Assembly (NCBI GenBank): GCA_003132145.1
Contig: PKWU01000070.1
Span: 46,001 to 107,807, forward strand
From: Granulicella sp.
Lineage (GTDB): Bacteria; Acidobacteriota; Terriglobia; Terriglobales; Acidobacteriaceae
DNA: 61,807 nucleotides
Direction: 5' to 3'
A program made the position numbers and the translations under genes. A model generated the notes under the pieces. It ran no database searches, was not told the origin of the DNA, and worked only from the letters and a program-made list of their open reading frames with translations. Positions 51,694 to 59,725 of this stretch are shown one piece after another. Each line of letters begins with the position of its first letter. The first letter of the stretch is position 1.

Positions 51694-52980
51694 ATGGCGA
51701 CCACAATCGTACCCAAGCCGGAACTCGAAGCGAGTTCGTTTGACAGCACGCTGGCCAGCGCGCGCGGCACGATGGGGTTCAGCGAGGTGATCTCGCTGGC
51801 CGTGGACAGCTTCCGCGCCAGCAAGGCGCGTTTTTTGCTGACTATGCTGGGCATGGTCATCGGCTCGGCGTCGATCATCCTGGTGGTGACGGTGGGGCTC
51901 ACCGGCAAGCAGTACGCGCTGGACACCATCTCCAGCCTCGGTCCGAACAAGATCGAGATGCAGTACAGCGGTGGCAGCATCATTGGCCCCGACAACACCA
52001 CCACGCCGGACTACATGACCCGCGAAGACATGCAGGCGGTGGTCGATTCAGTGCCCGGCATCGTTGCCTACTCGCCCATGCTGGAGGACCACGACCGCAT
52101 CAGCATCGGCGGCGGCGTCACCGAGGACGCCATGCTGCTGGGCGTCTCGCCGCAATATAAGGACGTGCGCGGGCTGGTGGTCCTGGCCGGGCGGTTTTTC
52201 GACGATCAGGACGCCGGCGCGCACGCCAAGGTTGCGGTGCTCAACAAGCCATTGGCGATCAAGCTCTTCGGCAGCGAGCAGGCCGCGGTGGACAAGAACA
52301 TCACGATCCGCGGCATTCCACTCACCATCGTCGGCGTCTTCAAGGAGAGCATCGACACCTTTGGCCAGTCGGAGATCAACGACCAGACCATCCTCATCCC
52401 CTACGAGGTTGCGCGCTACTTCACCGGAACCGACAACCTGAAGGAGATCTTCTTCAAGGTGGCCGACCCTAACATGGTCGAGCCCGGAGCAATAGCGATC
52501 ACCAAGCTGATCAAGAGCCGCCACCGGCCCAACAGCATCTATCGCGCCCAGACCTTCACCGACATTCTTACCACGATGGGCAAGATTGCCAACGATCTCA
52601 CCGTGGTGCTGGTGATCGCTGCTGCCATTACTCTGATTGTCAGCGGCGTGGGCATCATGAACAGCATGCTGGCCAATGTGCAGGCGCGCATCCGGGAGAT
52701 CGGCATCCGCAAGGCGCTGGGCGCGACCCGCCGCGAGATCCGCATGCAGTTCCTCACCGAGGCGGTCTTCCTGTCGCTGGCCGGCGGCATCCTCGGCACC
52801 CTCGTCGGCCTCGGCATACCCATCATGATTGGCCTGCTGACGCCGTACAATATCCCCGTGGGATGGCTGGCAGCACCCATCGCGCTGGCCACCTCGGTGA
52901 TCGTCGGCGTGATCTTCGGCACCGTTCCGGCCAACCGCGCCGCCCGTCTCGATCCGGTCGAGACCCTCAAGTACGAATGA
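51694..52980 (+). CDS. MacB-like ABC transporter permease
   Basis: This 428-residue protein has an N-terminal membrane helix (FLLTMLGMVIGSASIILVVTVG), a periplasmic MacB_PCD core domain of about 230 residues, and the FtsX-type C-terminal helices (LVIAAAITLIVSGVGIMNSM, ending VIVGVIFGTVPANRAARLDP). The PxxxLRxE-type end VETLKYE is typical. No ABC ATPase gene lies next to it, so it must pair with one elsewhere. Preceding spacer of 135 bases separates it from the aminotransferase operon. Confidence 0.9.
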   Translation: MATTIVPKPELEASSFDSTLASARGTMGFSEVISLAVDSFRASKARFLLTMLGMVIGSASIILVVTVGLTGKQYALDTISSLGPNKIEMQYSGGSIIGPDNTTTPDYMTREDMQAVVDSVPGIVAYSPMLEDHDRISIGGGVTEDAMLLGVSPQYKDVRGLVVLAGRFFDDQDAGAHAKVAVLNKPLAIKLFGSEQAAVDKNITIRGIPLTIVGVFKESIDTFGQSEINDQTILIPYEVARYFTGTDNLKEIFFKVADPNMVEPGAIAITKLIKSRHRPNSIYRAQTFTDILTTMGKIANDLTVVLVIAAAITLIVSGVGIMNSMLANVQARIREIGIRKALGATRREIRMQFLTEAVFLSLAGGILGTLVGLGIPIMIGLLTPYNIPVGWLAAPIALATSVIVGVIFGTVPANRAARLDPVETLKYE

Positions 52981-52981
52981 C

Positions 52982-53040
52982 CGCTTCGCGGCGTTCTCGA
53001 CGCTTCGCGCCACTTCGTGGCGTCCTCGACGCTTCGCATA
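52982..53040. repeat. GC-rich tandem and hairpin repeat after the MacB-like gene
   Basis: The word CTTCGCGGCGTTCTCGACG (from 52984) recurs as CTTCGTGGCGTCCTCGACG (from 53013) with a 29-base step. GCGCCACTTCGTGGCG within it is a small hairpin. It starts 2 bases after the stop codon of the permease gene. Confidence 0.6.
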
Positions 53041-53077
53041 GAGCATTTTCACTATTGCTATAGAAAGACAAGAATTG

Positions 53078-53112
53078 TCATTCCGCAGCGCAGCGGAGGA
53101 ATCTGCTTTTGC
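53078..53112. repeat. Family C repeat
   Basis: TTGTCATTCCGCAGCGCAGC followed by GGAGGAATCTGCTTTT. It is very close to the copy in valS on the opposite strand (12861-12900), which shows that an intergenic and a coding copy of the same element exist in one window. Confidence 0.85.
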
Positions 53113-53150
53113 TCGCGTGTGAGACTCCACACTATTACTGAAAACGCTCT

Positions 53151-53195
53151 AAAAGCAAAAACAGGCACCGATCTCCTTGATGGTAGATCGGTGCC
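53151..53195 (-). terminator. Intrinsic terminator of the rplI cluster
   Basis: GGCACCGATCT (53164-53174) pairs with AGATCGGTGCC (53185-53195) as an 11-bp stem, followed on the minus strand by TGTTTTTGCTTTT. It lies 29 bases after the rplI stop, so it should end the ribosomal protein transcript. A third partial copy of ATCGGTGC lies just outside at 53208. Confidence 0.85.
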
Positions 53196-53223
53196 CGTCG
53201 GTGTGAATCGGTGCTAAGCCGTT

Positions 53224-53712
53224 TTACGCTGCGGTCTCGGCTGCGGCCTCGGTCGTGCCATCCGGCATTTCTTCGCCCTTGATGGTGACCTTGATGTGGC
53301 TGGTGACCTCGCGGTGCAGCTTGATCGGCACATGGAACTCGCCCAGCGACTTCAGCGGCTCTTCCAGCGAGATCTTGCGCCGGTCGATGGGGTAGCCCTT
53401 CTCCTCGAGCTGGTGCGCGATATCGCCGGAGGTGACCGAGCCGAAGAGGTGGTCGTTCTCGCCCACCTTGCGCTCGAAGACCAGTTCGACCGACTCCAGC
53501 GTCTTGGAGAGGTCCTCGGCGATGACCTTTTCCTTGGCCAGCTTGCGGATCGCCGAGCCCTTCATCTGCTCGATGACGGCTTTGTTGGCGGGCGTCGCCT
53601 CGATGGCGAGCTTGCCGGGGAGGAGGTAGTTGCGGCCGTAGCCGTCGGCGATCTTTACCACATCGCCGCGGTGCCCGAGCTTGTTGACGTCTTCCTTCAG
53701 AATGACTTCCAT
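53224..53712 (-). CDS. rplI: 50S ribosomal protein L9
   Basis: This large-subunit protein (162 residues) has the N-terminal domain (MEVILKEDVNKLGHRGDVVK) with the L9 signature GYGRNYLLPGKLA, a helical linker, and a C-terminal domain (HIKVTIKGE). It is a little longer than the common 148-150 residues because of an Ala/Glu tail (TTEAAAETAA). It is the last gene of the rpsF-rpsR-rplI cluster. Confidence 0.97.
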   Translation of the reverse strand: MEVILKEDVNKLGHRGDVVKIADGYGRNYLLPGKLAIEATPANKAVIEQMKGSAIRKLAKEKVIAEDLSKTLESVELVFERKVGENDHLFGSVTSGDIAHQLEEKGYPIDRRKISLEEPLKSLGEFHVPIKLHREVTSHIKVTIKGEEMPDGTTEAAAETAA

Positions 53713-53767
53713 TGCTGTTCTCCGATATTTCTGTCGCCGTCCGGCATTGACCGGAGGGCCAGGTAAG

Positions 53768-54166
53768 TTAGAAGCGCGCGGCGAAGGCGAGCAGGGCGAT
53801 GTTACGCGACTGCTTGATGGCGAGCGAGACGCGACGCTGGTGCCGTGTGCAGACCCCGGTCAACCGGCGCGGAACGATCTTGCCCCGCTCGGCGACGAAG
53901 CCCTGCAGCAGGCGGACATCGCGGTAGCTGATGGCGTCGATCTTCTCGGTGCAGAACTTGCAGACCTTCTTGCGGCGGAAGAACTTGCGTCCTCCGGGAC
54001 CGCCGCCTGGGCCACCTGGGCCTCCGGGACCGCCCGCGGGACGCGGCGGGCGTGGGCCGCCGGGACCGGCATATGCGGGGCGCGGCGTGTAGGGCCTTGC
54101 TTCGTGTGTGGATTGCGGTGCGCTGGTGGATTGAGGCACGCTTGGAACACTGGTTTCGTCAGCCAT
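53768..54166 (-). CDS. rpsR: 30S ribosomal protein S18 with long N-terminal extension
   Basis: This small-subunit protein (132 residues) has the S18 core from about residue 60: FFRRKKVCKFCTEKIDAISY, then RRLTGVCTRHQRRVSLAIKQ. About 58 residues of Pro/Gly-rich sequence (GPGGPRPPRPAGGPGGPG) precede the core; most bacterial S18 are only 75-90 residues. The start MADETSVPSVPQSTSAPQ is the first ATG after the rpsF gap. Cys-x2-Cys zinc-binding (VCKFC) may be retained. Confidence 0.95.
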   Translation of the reverse strand: MADETSVPSVPQSTSAPQSTHEARPYTPRPAYAGPGGPRPPRPAGGPGGPGGPGGGPGGRKFFRRKKVCKFCTEKIDAISYRDVRLLQGFVAERGKIVPRRLTGVCTRHQRRVSLAIKQSRNIALLAFAARF

Positions 54167-54332
54167 TTCGTAATTCCTCTCATCTCTTTCGAGTTGTGCC
54201 GAAGCCGCTCCAGGCTCGCGCTGGAACCTTTGAAATTCCGCCCTGTGGACGGGGATTGAAGCGGCTACGGCGGTTGATTCGTACGCTGCGCTCGCGGCAG
54301 ATGCCGCTGCGCATATCTTGTGCGGCGGCCGG

Positions 54333-54827
54333 TTAGACCGCTGCGCTGACGGGCTCGGCTGCGGCTACCGCTTCCGGCTCGGCGATGACAGTGGGTGCCT
54401 CGGCGACAGCGGGAGCTTCTGCAACAGCGGGCGTTTCGGCTGCCGCGGAGATGGCCACCGGCTGCGGGGCAATGGGCTGCGCGCTGCGCTTCACCTTGGA
54501 GTCGCGCAGGGCCTTCACCTTCGCCAGCCGCTTCTCTTCCTCGTCCATGCGCACCGTGATGAACTTGATCACCGGCTCGGAGACGCGCAGGCGGCGCTCG
54601 ATCTCGCCGATCAGGCTGCCCGCGGCTGCGATGTTCAGCAGTACGTAGAAGCCGTCGTTGAACTTGCGGACTGTGTAGGCCAGACGGCGTCGTCCCATCT
54701 TCTCCACGCTCTTTACTTCGCCGCCGCCGCTGGTGATGTTGGCCGAGAAGCCTTCGATCAGCTTGTCGAGGTCGGCTTCCTCCACGTCGGGACGTACGAT
54801 AAACATGATTTCGTAGGTGCGGTTCAT
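54333..54827 (-). CDS. rpsF: 30S ribosomal protein S6 with C-terminal extension
   Basis: This small-subunit protein (164 residues) has the S6 fold from the start MNRTYEIMFIVRPDVEEADL to about residue 100, with GRRRLAYTVRKFNDGFYVLL. After that a 60-residue Ala/Pro/Glu/Val-rich tail (TPAVAEAPAVAEAPTVIAEP) extends it, whereas S6 normally ends at about 95-135. The next gene is rpsR, with no ssb in between as is common elsewhere. Confidence 0.96.
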   Translation of the reverse strand: MNRTYEIMFIVRPDVEEADLDKLIEGFSANITSGGGEVKSVEKMGRRRLAYTVRKFNDGFYVLLNIAAAGSLIGEIERRLRVSEPVIKFITVRMDEEEKRLAKVKALRDSKVKRSAQPIAPQPVAISAAAETPAVAEAPAVAEAPTVIAEPEAVAAAEPVSAAV

Positions 54828-54914
54828 TCGTTTACTTCTTTCTGCGAAGTTCTGCTTCGCACCGTGCCGGCGTGTACTCTGCCAATCCGGTCTGGAAATT
54901 CATCTGCTTCGTTT

Positions 54915-54933
54915 CAACTGACAACCTGCAATT
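54915..54933. repeat. Family B single arm at the pth stop codon
   Basis: CAACTGACAACCTGCAATT. Its edge overlaps the pth stop codon on the minus strand, so the element may supply the end of the gene. No second arm was found here. Confidence 0.65.
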
Positions 54934-55546
54934 AACATCCATCAACCGTTCGATTGAACTCGTTCATCGCGGCGCTCAACCCCTGGCTGAGGACCGCCTC
55001 GACTGCGCCTCGGACGCGGTCGAGCACTTCATCCAGCACGGCAAGCTCTGCCTTGCGCATCGGCGAGAGCAGGTACTCCGTGCCGCCTGCCTTCACCTCC
55101 GTGCCATCGGCCAGAGCAGCCACGTCTTTAATTTGACGCCCCACCCCAATCCGAATCCGCAACCACTCCTGTGTGCCGAGCGCGCCGGAGACCGAGATCG
55201 CTCCGTTGTGCCCGTTCTCCGAGCCGCGCTCGCGAATGCGAAGCGTGCCCAGGGGAAGGTCCAGCTCGTCGTAAATCACAATCACGTCATGCGACGGGAC
55301 CGCGATCTCCAACTCACGAACCAGCGCGGCCACCGAAAGCCCGCTCAGGTTCATGTACGTCTCCGGCTTGGCCAGCAGGACCTCGTGTCCTGCCAGCCGC
55401 GCCTTCGCCGTAAGCGCCCTGCTCCGGCGATTCGCCAGGGTCACACCGCAGTACTGGGCGATGCGGTCCAGCGCGAGAAAACCGGCGTTGTGCGGGGTGA
55501 ACTGATACTCGATACCGGGGTTGCCGAGACCAACGATCAGTTTCAC
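54932..55546 (-). CDS. pth: Peptidyl-tRNA hydrolase
   Basis: This enzyme (204 residues) releases peptides from stalled peptidyl-tRNA. The N-terminal VGLGNPGIEYQFTPHNAGFL has the catalytic His, and the later KPETYMNLSG and HNGAISVSGALGTQEWLRIRIGVG (family GHNG motif) are conserved. Gene order rplY-pth is a common one in bacteria. Length is slightly above the usual 190. Confidence 0.95.
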   Translation of the reverse strand: MKLIVGLGNPGIEYQFTPHNAGFLALDRIAQYCGVTLANRRSRALTAKARLAGHEVLLAKPETYMNLSGLSVAALVRELEIAVPSHDVIVIYDELDLPLGTLRIRERGSENGHNGAISVSGALGTQEWLRIRIGVGRQIKDVAALADGTEVKAGGTEYLLSPMRKAELAVLDEVLDRVRGAVEAVLSQGLSAAMNEFNRTVDGC

Positions 55547-55615
55547 GCCGCGCGTTCCTCTGCCTTCAACTCACTAATCACAACAAAAAACAAACAAGCG
55601 AACTGCTGTTGTTCC

Positions 55616-56341
55616 TTACTTCTTCTTGGCGTCCGCCTTGGCATCCGGCTTGGCTTCGGCCTTGGCATCCGGCTTGGCTTCCGCCACGCCCTCCGCTTCG
55701 CCCTTACCCTTCTTGGCAACCTCCGGTTCGGTCGGCTCGACAACCACCTCTTCCACCGCAACCACCTCTTCCTTGATCAGGGCGACGTGTGCCACGGTCA
55801 AGCCCTCGTCGTCGAGGAACTTGATGGAGCCCGAGTGAGGCAGGTCGGAGACGTGGATGGCCTGGTTGATCTCTAGCAAAGAGACATCGGCGTCCAGATG
55901 GCTTGGGATGTCTGCGGGCAGGCACTCGATCTCGACCTCGCGCAACACATGCTCCAAGATGCCTCCCTGGGTCTTGACGCCGACCGGAATGCCGATCAAC
56001 TGAACCGGAACCGAGACCCGCATCGCCTTGTCCATCGCGATGCGCTTGAGGTCGATGTGCAGCAGAGCGCCTTTGATCGGCTCATTCTGCCAGTCGACGA
56101 TCATCGCCTTGGCCGTGACGGATCCCGTCACGTCCAGGTCGAAGATGGTGTTGTGGCCGGTGTCGGAGTGAAGAATTTTGGTGATAATGCGCGGGTCAAC
56201 AGTGACGGCGACGGCAGCCTGCCCGGCCCCGTAGACGACGGCGGGAATCTTGCCAGCGGCGCGCACGCGGCGTGCGGCGTTCTTGTTGAAACGGCCCTCG
56301 CGGGGTGTTGCGACGACGGCTGAGACGGTGGATGTTGCCAT
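55616..56341 (-). CDS. rplY: 50S ribosomal protein L25 (general stress protein Ctc)
   Basis: This 5S rRNA-binding protein (241 residues) has the L25 domain (TPREGRFNKNAARRVRAAGK; PAVVYGAGQAAVAV) and the TL5-like C-terminal domain, with SVPVQLIGIPVGVKTQGGIL. The tail from about residue 215 is a Lys/Ala/Glu-rich repeat (AKPDAKAEAKPDAKADAKKK). The ATG at 56341 gives MATSTVSAVVA; longer frames extend into repeat DNA and are rejected. Confidence 0.93.
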   Translation of the reverse strand: MATSTVSAVVATPREGRFNKNAARRVRAAGKIPAVVYGAGQAAVAVTVDPRIITKILHSDTGHNTIFDLDVTGSVTAKAMIVDWQNEPIKGALLHIDLKRIAMDKAMRVSVPVQLIGIPVGVKTQGGILEHVLREVEIECLPADIPSHLDADVSLLEINQAIHVSDLPHSGSIKFLDDEGLTVAHVALIKEEVVAVEEVVVEPTEPEVAKKGKGEAEGVAEAKPDAKAEAKPDAKADAKKK

Positions 56342-56370
56342 GTTCTCTTTCCTTTCGGGCACGAACAGAA

Positions 56371-56518
56371 CAGTTGCAGGTTGCTGGTTGCAGGTTGTTA
56401 GTTCACTGCAAAAGCCCCAGTCTCTTGTCTTTGTTCGCTCCCTTTGCGGCTTGGCCGCTAAATCTAACTGCACTTTCGTATTTCCAACTGACAACCTGCA
56501 ACCTGTAACTAAAAACTG
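56371..56518. repeat. Family B inverted-arm repeat between prs and rplY
   Basis: The left arm (56371-56404, CAGTTGCAGGTTGCTGGTTG and onwards) pairs with the right arm (56484-56518, CAACTGACAACCTGCAACCT and onwards) with a few mismatches. About 80 bases of unique core lie between. The prs stop is 3 bases beyond the right arm. Confidence 0.8.
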
Positions 56519-56520
56519 CC

Positions 56521-57657
56521 TTAGTTGAACAGAGTGCTGACGCTGGTCTCCATGTGGATGCTCTCGATGGCGCGGCCAAGCAGCCCGGCAATCGATAGCA
56601 CCTTGATCTTCGGCACCCGCAGCGCGTCTTCGCGCAGCGGGATGGTGTTGGTCACCACCAACTGCTCCAGCCGTGAGTTCGCAATGCGTTCCACCGCCGG
56701 GCCCGAGAGCACCGGATGCGAAGCGCATGCATAAACCTTCTTCGCGCCCTGGGCCAGCAGCGCCTCCACCGTTCCCACCAGCGTTCCGGCGGTGTCGATG
56801 ATGTCGTCCAGGATGAGGCAAGTGCGGTCGCGTACATCGCCGATCACATGCATCACTTCGGTCACATTCATGTCGGTCCGCCGCTTATCGACGATGGCCA
56901 ACGGAACTTCCAGCTTCTTGGCGAAGAAGCGCGCTCGCTCCACGCCTCCCGCGTCCGGCGAAACCACTGTCAGGTCGGGTAGCCCAAGCTCCCGGAAGTA
57001 GCTCACCAGCACCGGGCTGGCGAACAGGTGATCCACCGGAATATTGAAGAAGCCCTGAATCTGCGCCGCGTGCAGATCGACCAGCAGGGCCCGGTTTGCG
57101 CCGGCCGTGCTCAGCAGGTCCGCCACCAGCTTGGCCGTAATCGCCACTCTTGGCCGGTCCTTGCGGTCCTGCCTTGCGTAGCCGTAGTACGGCATCACAA
57201 CCGTGATCCTGCCGGCCGAGGCGCGCTTCAGCGCGTCCATCATGATCAGCAGTTCCACCAGGTGCTCATCCACGGGGTGGCATGTGGGTTGTACCAGAAA
57301 TACATCCACGCCGCGGACATTCTCCAGCAACTGAAAGTAAACCTCGCCGTCGGCGAAGCGCTGCAACTTGGACTCGCCCAGCGGCACGCCGACAAACTTG
57401 CAGATCTCCTCGCTCAGAGGGCGATTGGCCGATCCGCAGAAAACCTTGAAGCGCTTGTCTTCACTCAGCCGGGGAGAGCGCTTCCGCTCCGCGGCCGTCT
57501 TTGCTCCATCCGCAGCGGACTTTGCCGCATCGGACTTTTGAGCGTCCATCTTTGAACCATCCGAGGATGGGTTTGGTGCAGGCTGGGAATTGTTTTCTGG
57601 CTCCTCAGCCTGCCCTGAAATAGGGGAAAGAACCGCAGTCGTGTCTTGGTTGTTCAC
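56521..57657 (-). CDS. prs: Ribose-phosphate pyrophosphokinase with N-terminal extension
   Basis: This PRPP synthetase (378 residues) makes the PRPP used for nucleotides, NAD and His/Trp. The core starts near residue 68 (DKRFKVFCGSANRPLSEEI). The catalytic-loop block is RITVVMPYYGYARQDRKDRP, with DLHAAQIQGFFN, and the PRPP signature is LDDIIDTAGTLVG. About 60 residues of acidic/Ala/Lys-rich, disordered-looking sequence precede the core; usual length is about 315. An internal ATG at 57549 is a possible start. Confidence 0.94.
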   Translation of the reverse strand: MNNQDTTAVLSPISGQAEEPENNSQPAPNPSSDGSKMDAQKSDAAKSAADGAKTAAERKRSPRLSEDKRFKVFCGSANRPLSEEICKFVGVPLGESKLQRFADGEVYFQLLENVRGVDVFLVQPTCHPVDEHLVELLIMMDALKRASAGRITVVMPYYGYARQDRKDRPRVAITAKLVADLLSTAGANRALLVDLHAAQIQGFFNIPVDHLFASPVLVSYFRELGLPDLTVVSPDAGGVERARFFAKKLEVPLAIVDKRRTDMNVTEVMHVIGDVRDRTCLILDDIIDTAGTLVGTVEALLAQGAKKVYACASHPVLSGPAVERIANSRLEQLVVTNTIPLREDALRVPKIKVLSIAGLLGRAIESIHMETSVSTLFN

Positions 57658-57994
57658 GTCGAAACCCTCCAGGCTGGTTGACCTTGGGTGCTCCTGCTGC
57701 TTTACGTCTTACGGCGCCTGTTTCTGCGTCGCTACTTCGCCCTGCGAAATATCAGACTCGGCCCTTCAAACTTCTGCTTCTGAACCTCTACATTCGCGCC
57801 CAGTTCGGCGCGCTCTGCAAACCTCAAAAACCGTCCAACTTCCGCGGCATGTTGCTGCCGCCAAAGAACCCTAAGTTGCTCGTCTGCGCTTGCCGCTGAC
57901 TTGCGTCAGTTGCCGGCCAACTCAGCCGATCGTCTGCGCTTGCACTTGGCTCGCGCGGACTCCGTTCGCTCTCCTCGTTCCGTGCGTCGACTTT
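57658..57994. other. Intergenic region between prs and tRNA-Gln
   Basis: No gene is seen in this 337-base stretch. The 14-base word TCGTCTGCGCTTGC occurs at 57880-57893 and 57930-57943, a 50-base direct repeat. It should hold the prs promoter on the minus strand and a processing site for the tRNA 3' end. Confidence 0.5.
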
Positions 57995-58068
57995 TGGCTG
58001 GGCGACCAGGATTCGAACCTGGACTGAGTGCGTCAAAGGCACTTGACCTACCGTTAGTCGATCGCCCA
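57995..58068 (-). tRNA. tRNA-Gln (anticodon TTG)
   Basis: On the minus strand this is a complete cloverleaf of 74 bases including CCA. The acceptor is TGGGCGA/TCGCCCA with U1-A72, as in other tRNA-Gln. The anticodon stem is AGTGC/GCACT with loop CTTTGAC, anticodon TTG. The T arm is CCAGG-TTCGAAT-CCTGG, the discriminator is G, and CCA is encoded. It lies between ispE and prs. Confidence 0.95.
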
Positions 58069-58100
58069 GTACGGTTGCCAGTGTTCCCTGCCGGCAATCA

Positions 58101-59312
58101 TCACTCTGCGAACATTCTGCGCCAGTACTCTTGTCGGGGCAAGGTCTCCGTAAGGATGGCCTTGCAGCCGGTAGCCTGAACGCGTTGTTGAGCCGCCGTT
58201 GCGTCTGCCTCGGACCGGTAAAGTCCGAACAGAGCGGAGCCTGAACCCGAGAGCGCCGCGTAGTACGCAGTGCCGCTCGAATCGCCCGTCGTGTCCGTAG
58301 ACACGCCAGCCGGAGTTCCCATCAATAAACGCTTGATTTCACGCAGGAGGGGATACTGAGGAAAGACGACCGATTCAAAGTCGTTTTCGATCCCGGTGCG
58401 GACAAGCGCGAGAAGGGTATTCTCGGCCAGACCGTTCCATGTGCTGCCTTGCTCGGGGGATTCACCCTCCAAGCCACCCTGTTTGCTCTCAGGATCTAGG
58501 CCACGAACGATACCGGATGTGTCAGGCGTTTGCTCTGTCTCAGGAATAAACCCAAAATCCGTAGGGCCATCCCGAAGAACAGTTGCGTAAACGTGACTCA
58601 ACTCTTCTAGCCTATCGGGTTGTGCAGGGGAAGTCAAACCTGGGTGCCCCACATCTCGCTTCTGAGATGTGGGATCGACGACCGTCGCTGCCTCTTTTGC
58701 CGCGCACAGCGCATCCCAATCGCGAAACGCCTGCGGCGTCGATACACCCACCTCCGGCACCGCCACCACACACCATGTCGCCGGCAGGTCAGGCATCGCC
58801 GAGACGCACTCGCCGCGCCCCGTCCCCATCACCGCGCCGCCGAGCAGGAACAGTGGCACGTCCGAGCCAACCTCCGCGGCCAGCTCCATCCGGTCTGTCC
58901 CGGATAGCGAAAGCCGCAACTCATGCTCCATGCCGATCATCGCCGCCACCGCGTTCGCCGATCCCGCGCCCAGCCCGCCCTGCACCGGCAGGTTCTTCTC
59001 AATGTGGATCGCAACCTCGGCCACGACATTCGCCCGCTTGAGCGCCAACTCCGCCATCTTCCACACCGTGTTGCGCGCATCGGTCGGTACATCGGGGTGG
59101 TTCGTCGTCAGCGTGATCCGCGAAAGCGGGTGCCCCACATCTCGCTTCTGAGATGTGGGTTCCGACGCGATTCGCCTCGCCTTCACCGTCACCACATCGT
59201 GCAGCGCCAGCGTCTGATACAGCGTCGCCAGCTCATGAAAGCCGTCCGGCCTTACCGGTCCAATCGCCAGCCCCAGGTTAATCTTCGAGTACGAACAGAC
59301 ACGCGTAGCCAT
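58101..59312 (-). CDS. ispE: 4-diphosphocytidyl-2-C-methyl-D-erythritol kinase with two in-frame repeat insertions
   Basis: This GHMP kinase phosphorylates CDP-ME in the non-mevalonate isoprenoid pathway. Conserved motifs are YSKINLGLAIG at the start, the ATP loop PVQGGLGAGSANAVAAM, and the C-terminal ALSGSGSALFGLY. At 403 residues it is about 100 residues longer than typical IspE. The surplus includes two copies of PTSQKRDVGHP, at residues 52-62 and about 214-224, each encoded by an identical 32-bp palindrome. Another low-complexity stretch (SKQGGLEGESPEQGST) follows. The tRNA and prs lie downstream. Confidence 0.92.
   Translation of the reverse strand: MATRVCSYSKINLGLAIGPVRPDGFHELATLYQTLALHDVVTVKARRIASEPTSQKRDVGHPLSRITLTTNHPDVPTDARNTVWKMAELALKRANVVAEVAIHIEKNLPVQGGLGAGSANAVAAMIGMEHELRLSLSGTDRMELAAEVGSDVPLFLLGGAVMGTGRGECVSAMPDLPATWCVVAVPEVGVSTPQAFRDWDALCAAKEAATVVDPTSQKRDVGHPGLTSPAQPDRLEELSHVYATVLRDGPTDFGFIPETEQTPDTSGIVRGLDPESKQGGLEGESPEQGSTWNGLAENTLLALVRTGIENDFESVVFPQYPLLREIKRLLMGTPAGVSTDTTGDSSGTAYYAALSGSGSALFGLYRSEADATAAQQRVQATGCKAILTETLPRQEYWRRMFAE
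58642..58673. repeat. Family D 32-bp palindrome inside ispE (copy 1)
   Basis: It runs GGGTGCCCCACATCTC...GAGATGTGGG with a 10-base palindromic stem (CCCACATCTC/GAGATGTGGG) and a GCTTCT loop. It is identical to the copy at 59128 and encodes TSQKRDVGHP in the same frame. Confidence 0.9.
59128..59159. repeat. Family D 32-bp palindrome inside ispE (copy 2)
   Basis: Identical over 32 bases to the copy at 58642. The two are 486 bases apart (162 codons), so both are in the same reading frame. It is inserted between ARRIASE and LSRITLTT. Confidence 0.9.
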
Positions 59313-59373
59313 CGATTACGATTCTATCTATATGACCGAGAACATTCACAAAAAGAATGGATCAATGTGCATC

Positions 59374-59610
59374 TCAGTTTGAGATTGAGGAACAAATTTT
59401 TCTGTATGTCAGGGTGAATGCAACGATTCCTACTACTGCACCTAATGCAAGTCCCCAGAAGATAGCGAAGTCCATATGGTTCGCGCCAAGTTGAAATAAT
59501 ATCGTCAACAAAGAGACGGTAGCGAATGTAAGAACAGCGGCGAAAATCGCTGCTACTAGCGCCAAGAGCACGGCGGGAGCGAAATCGGTAATAGCATTGC
59601 TGAATCGCAT
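59374..59610 (-). CDS. Small two-helix membrane protein, unknown
   Basis: This 78-residue protein starts MRFSNAITDFAPAVLLALVA and has two hydrophobic helices (AVLLALVAAIFAAVLTFATVSLL and FAIFWGLALGAVVGIVAFTL, given here in part) with a polar loop. It is AT-richer than ispE and ggt. The ATG at 59610 is chosen over 59640, which adds MTVRHIICPP. No family is recognised. Confidence 0.5.
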   Translation of the reverse strand: MRFSNAITDFAPAVLLALVAAIFAAVLTFATVSLLTILFQLGANHMDFAIFWGLALGAVVGIVAFTLTYRKICSSISN

Positions 59611-59725
59611 AGGTGGGCAAATGATATGCCGGACTGTCATCCATAGTACATCCGGTTATACCGGCAGACTGCCTCACAAGCTATTCTGTCCTCAGCGTTC
59701 CATTGCGTCCTCTGGAGTTGCCTCA

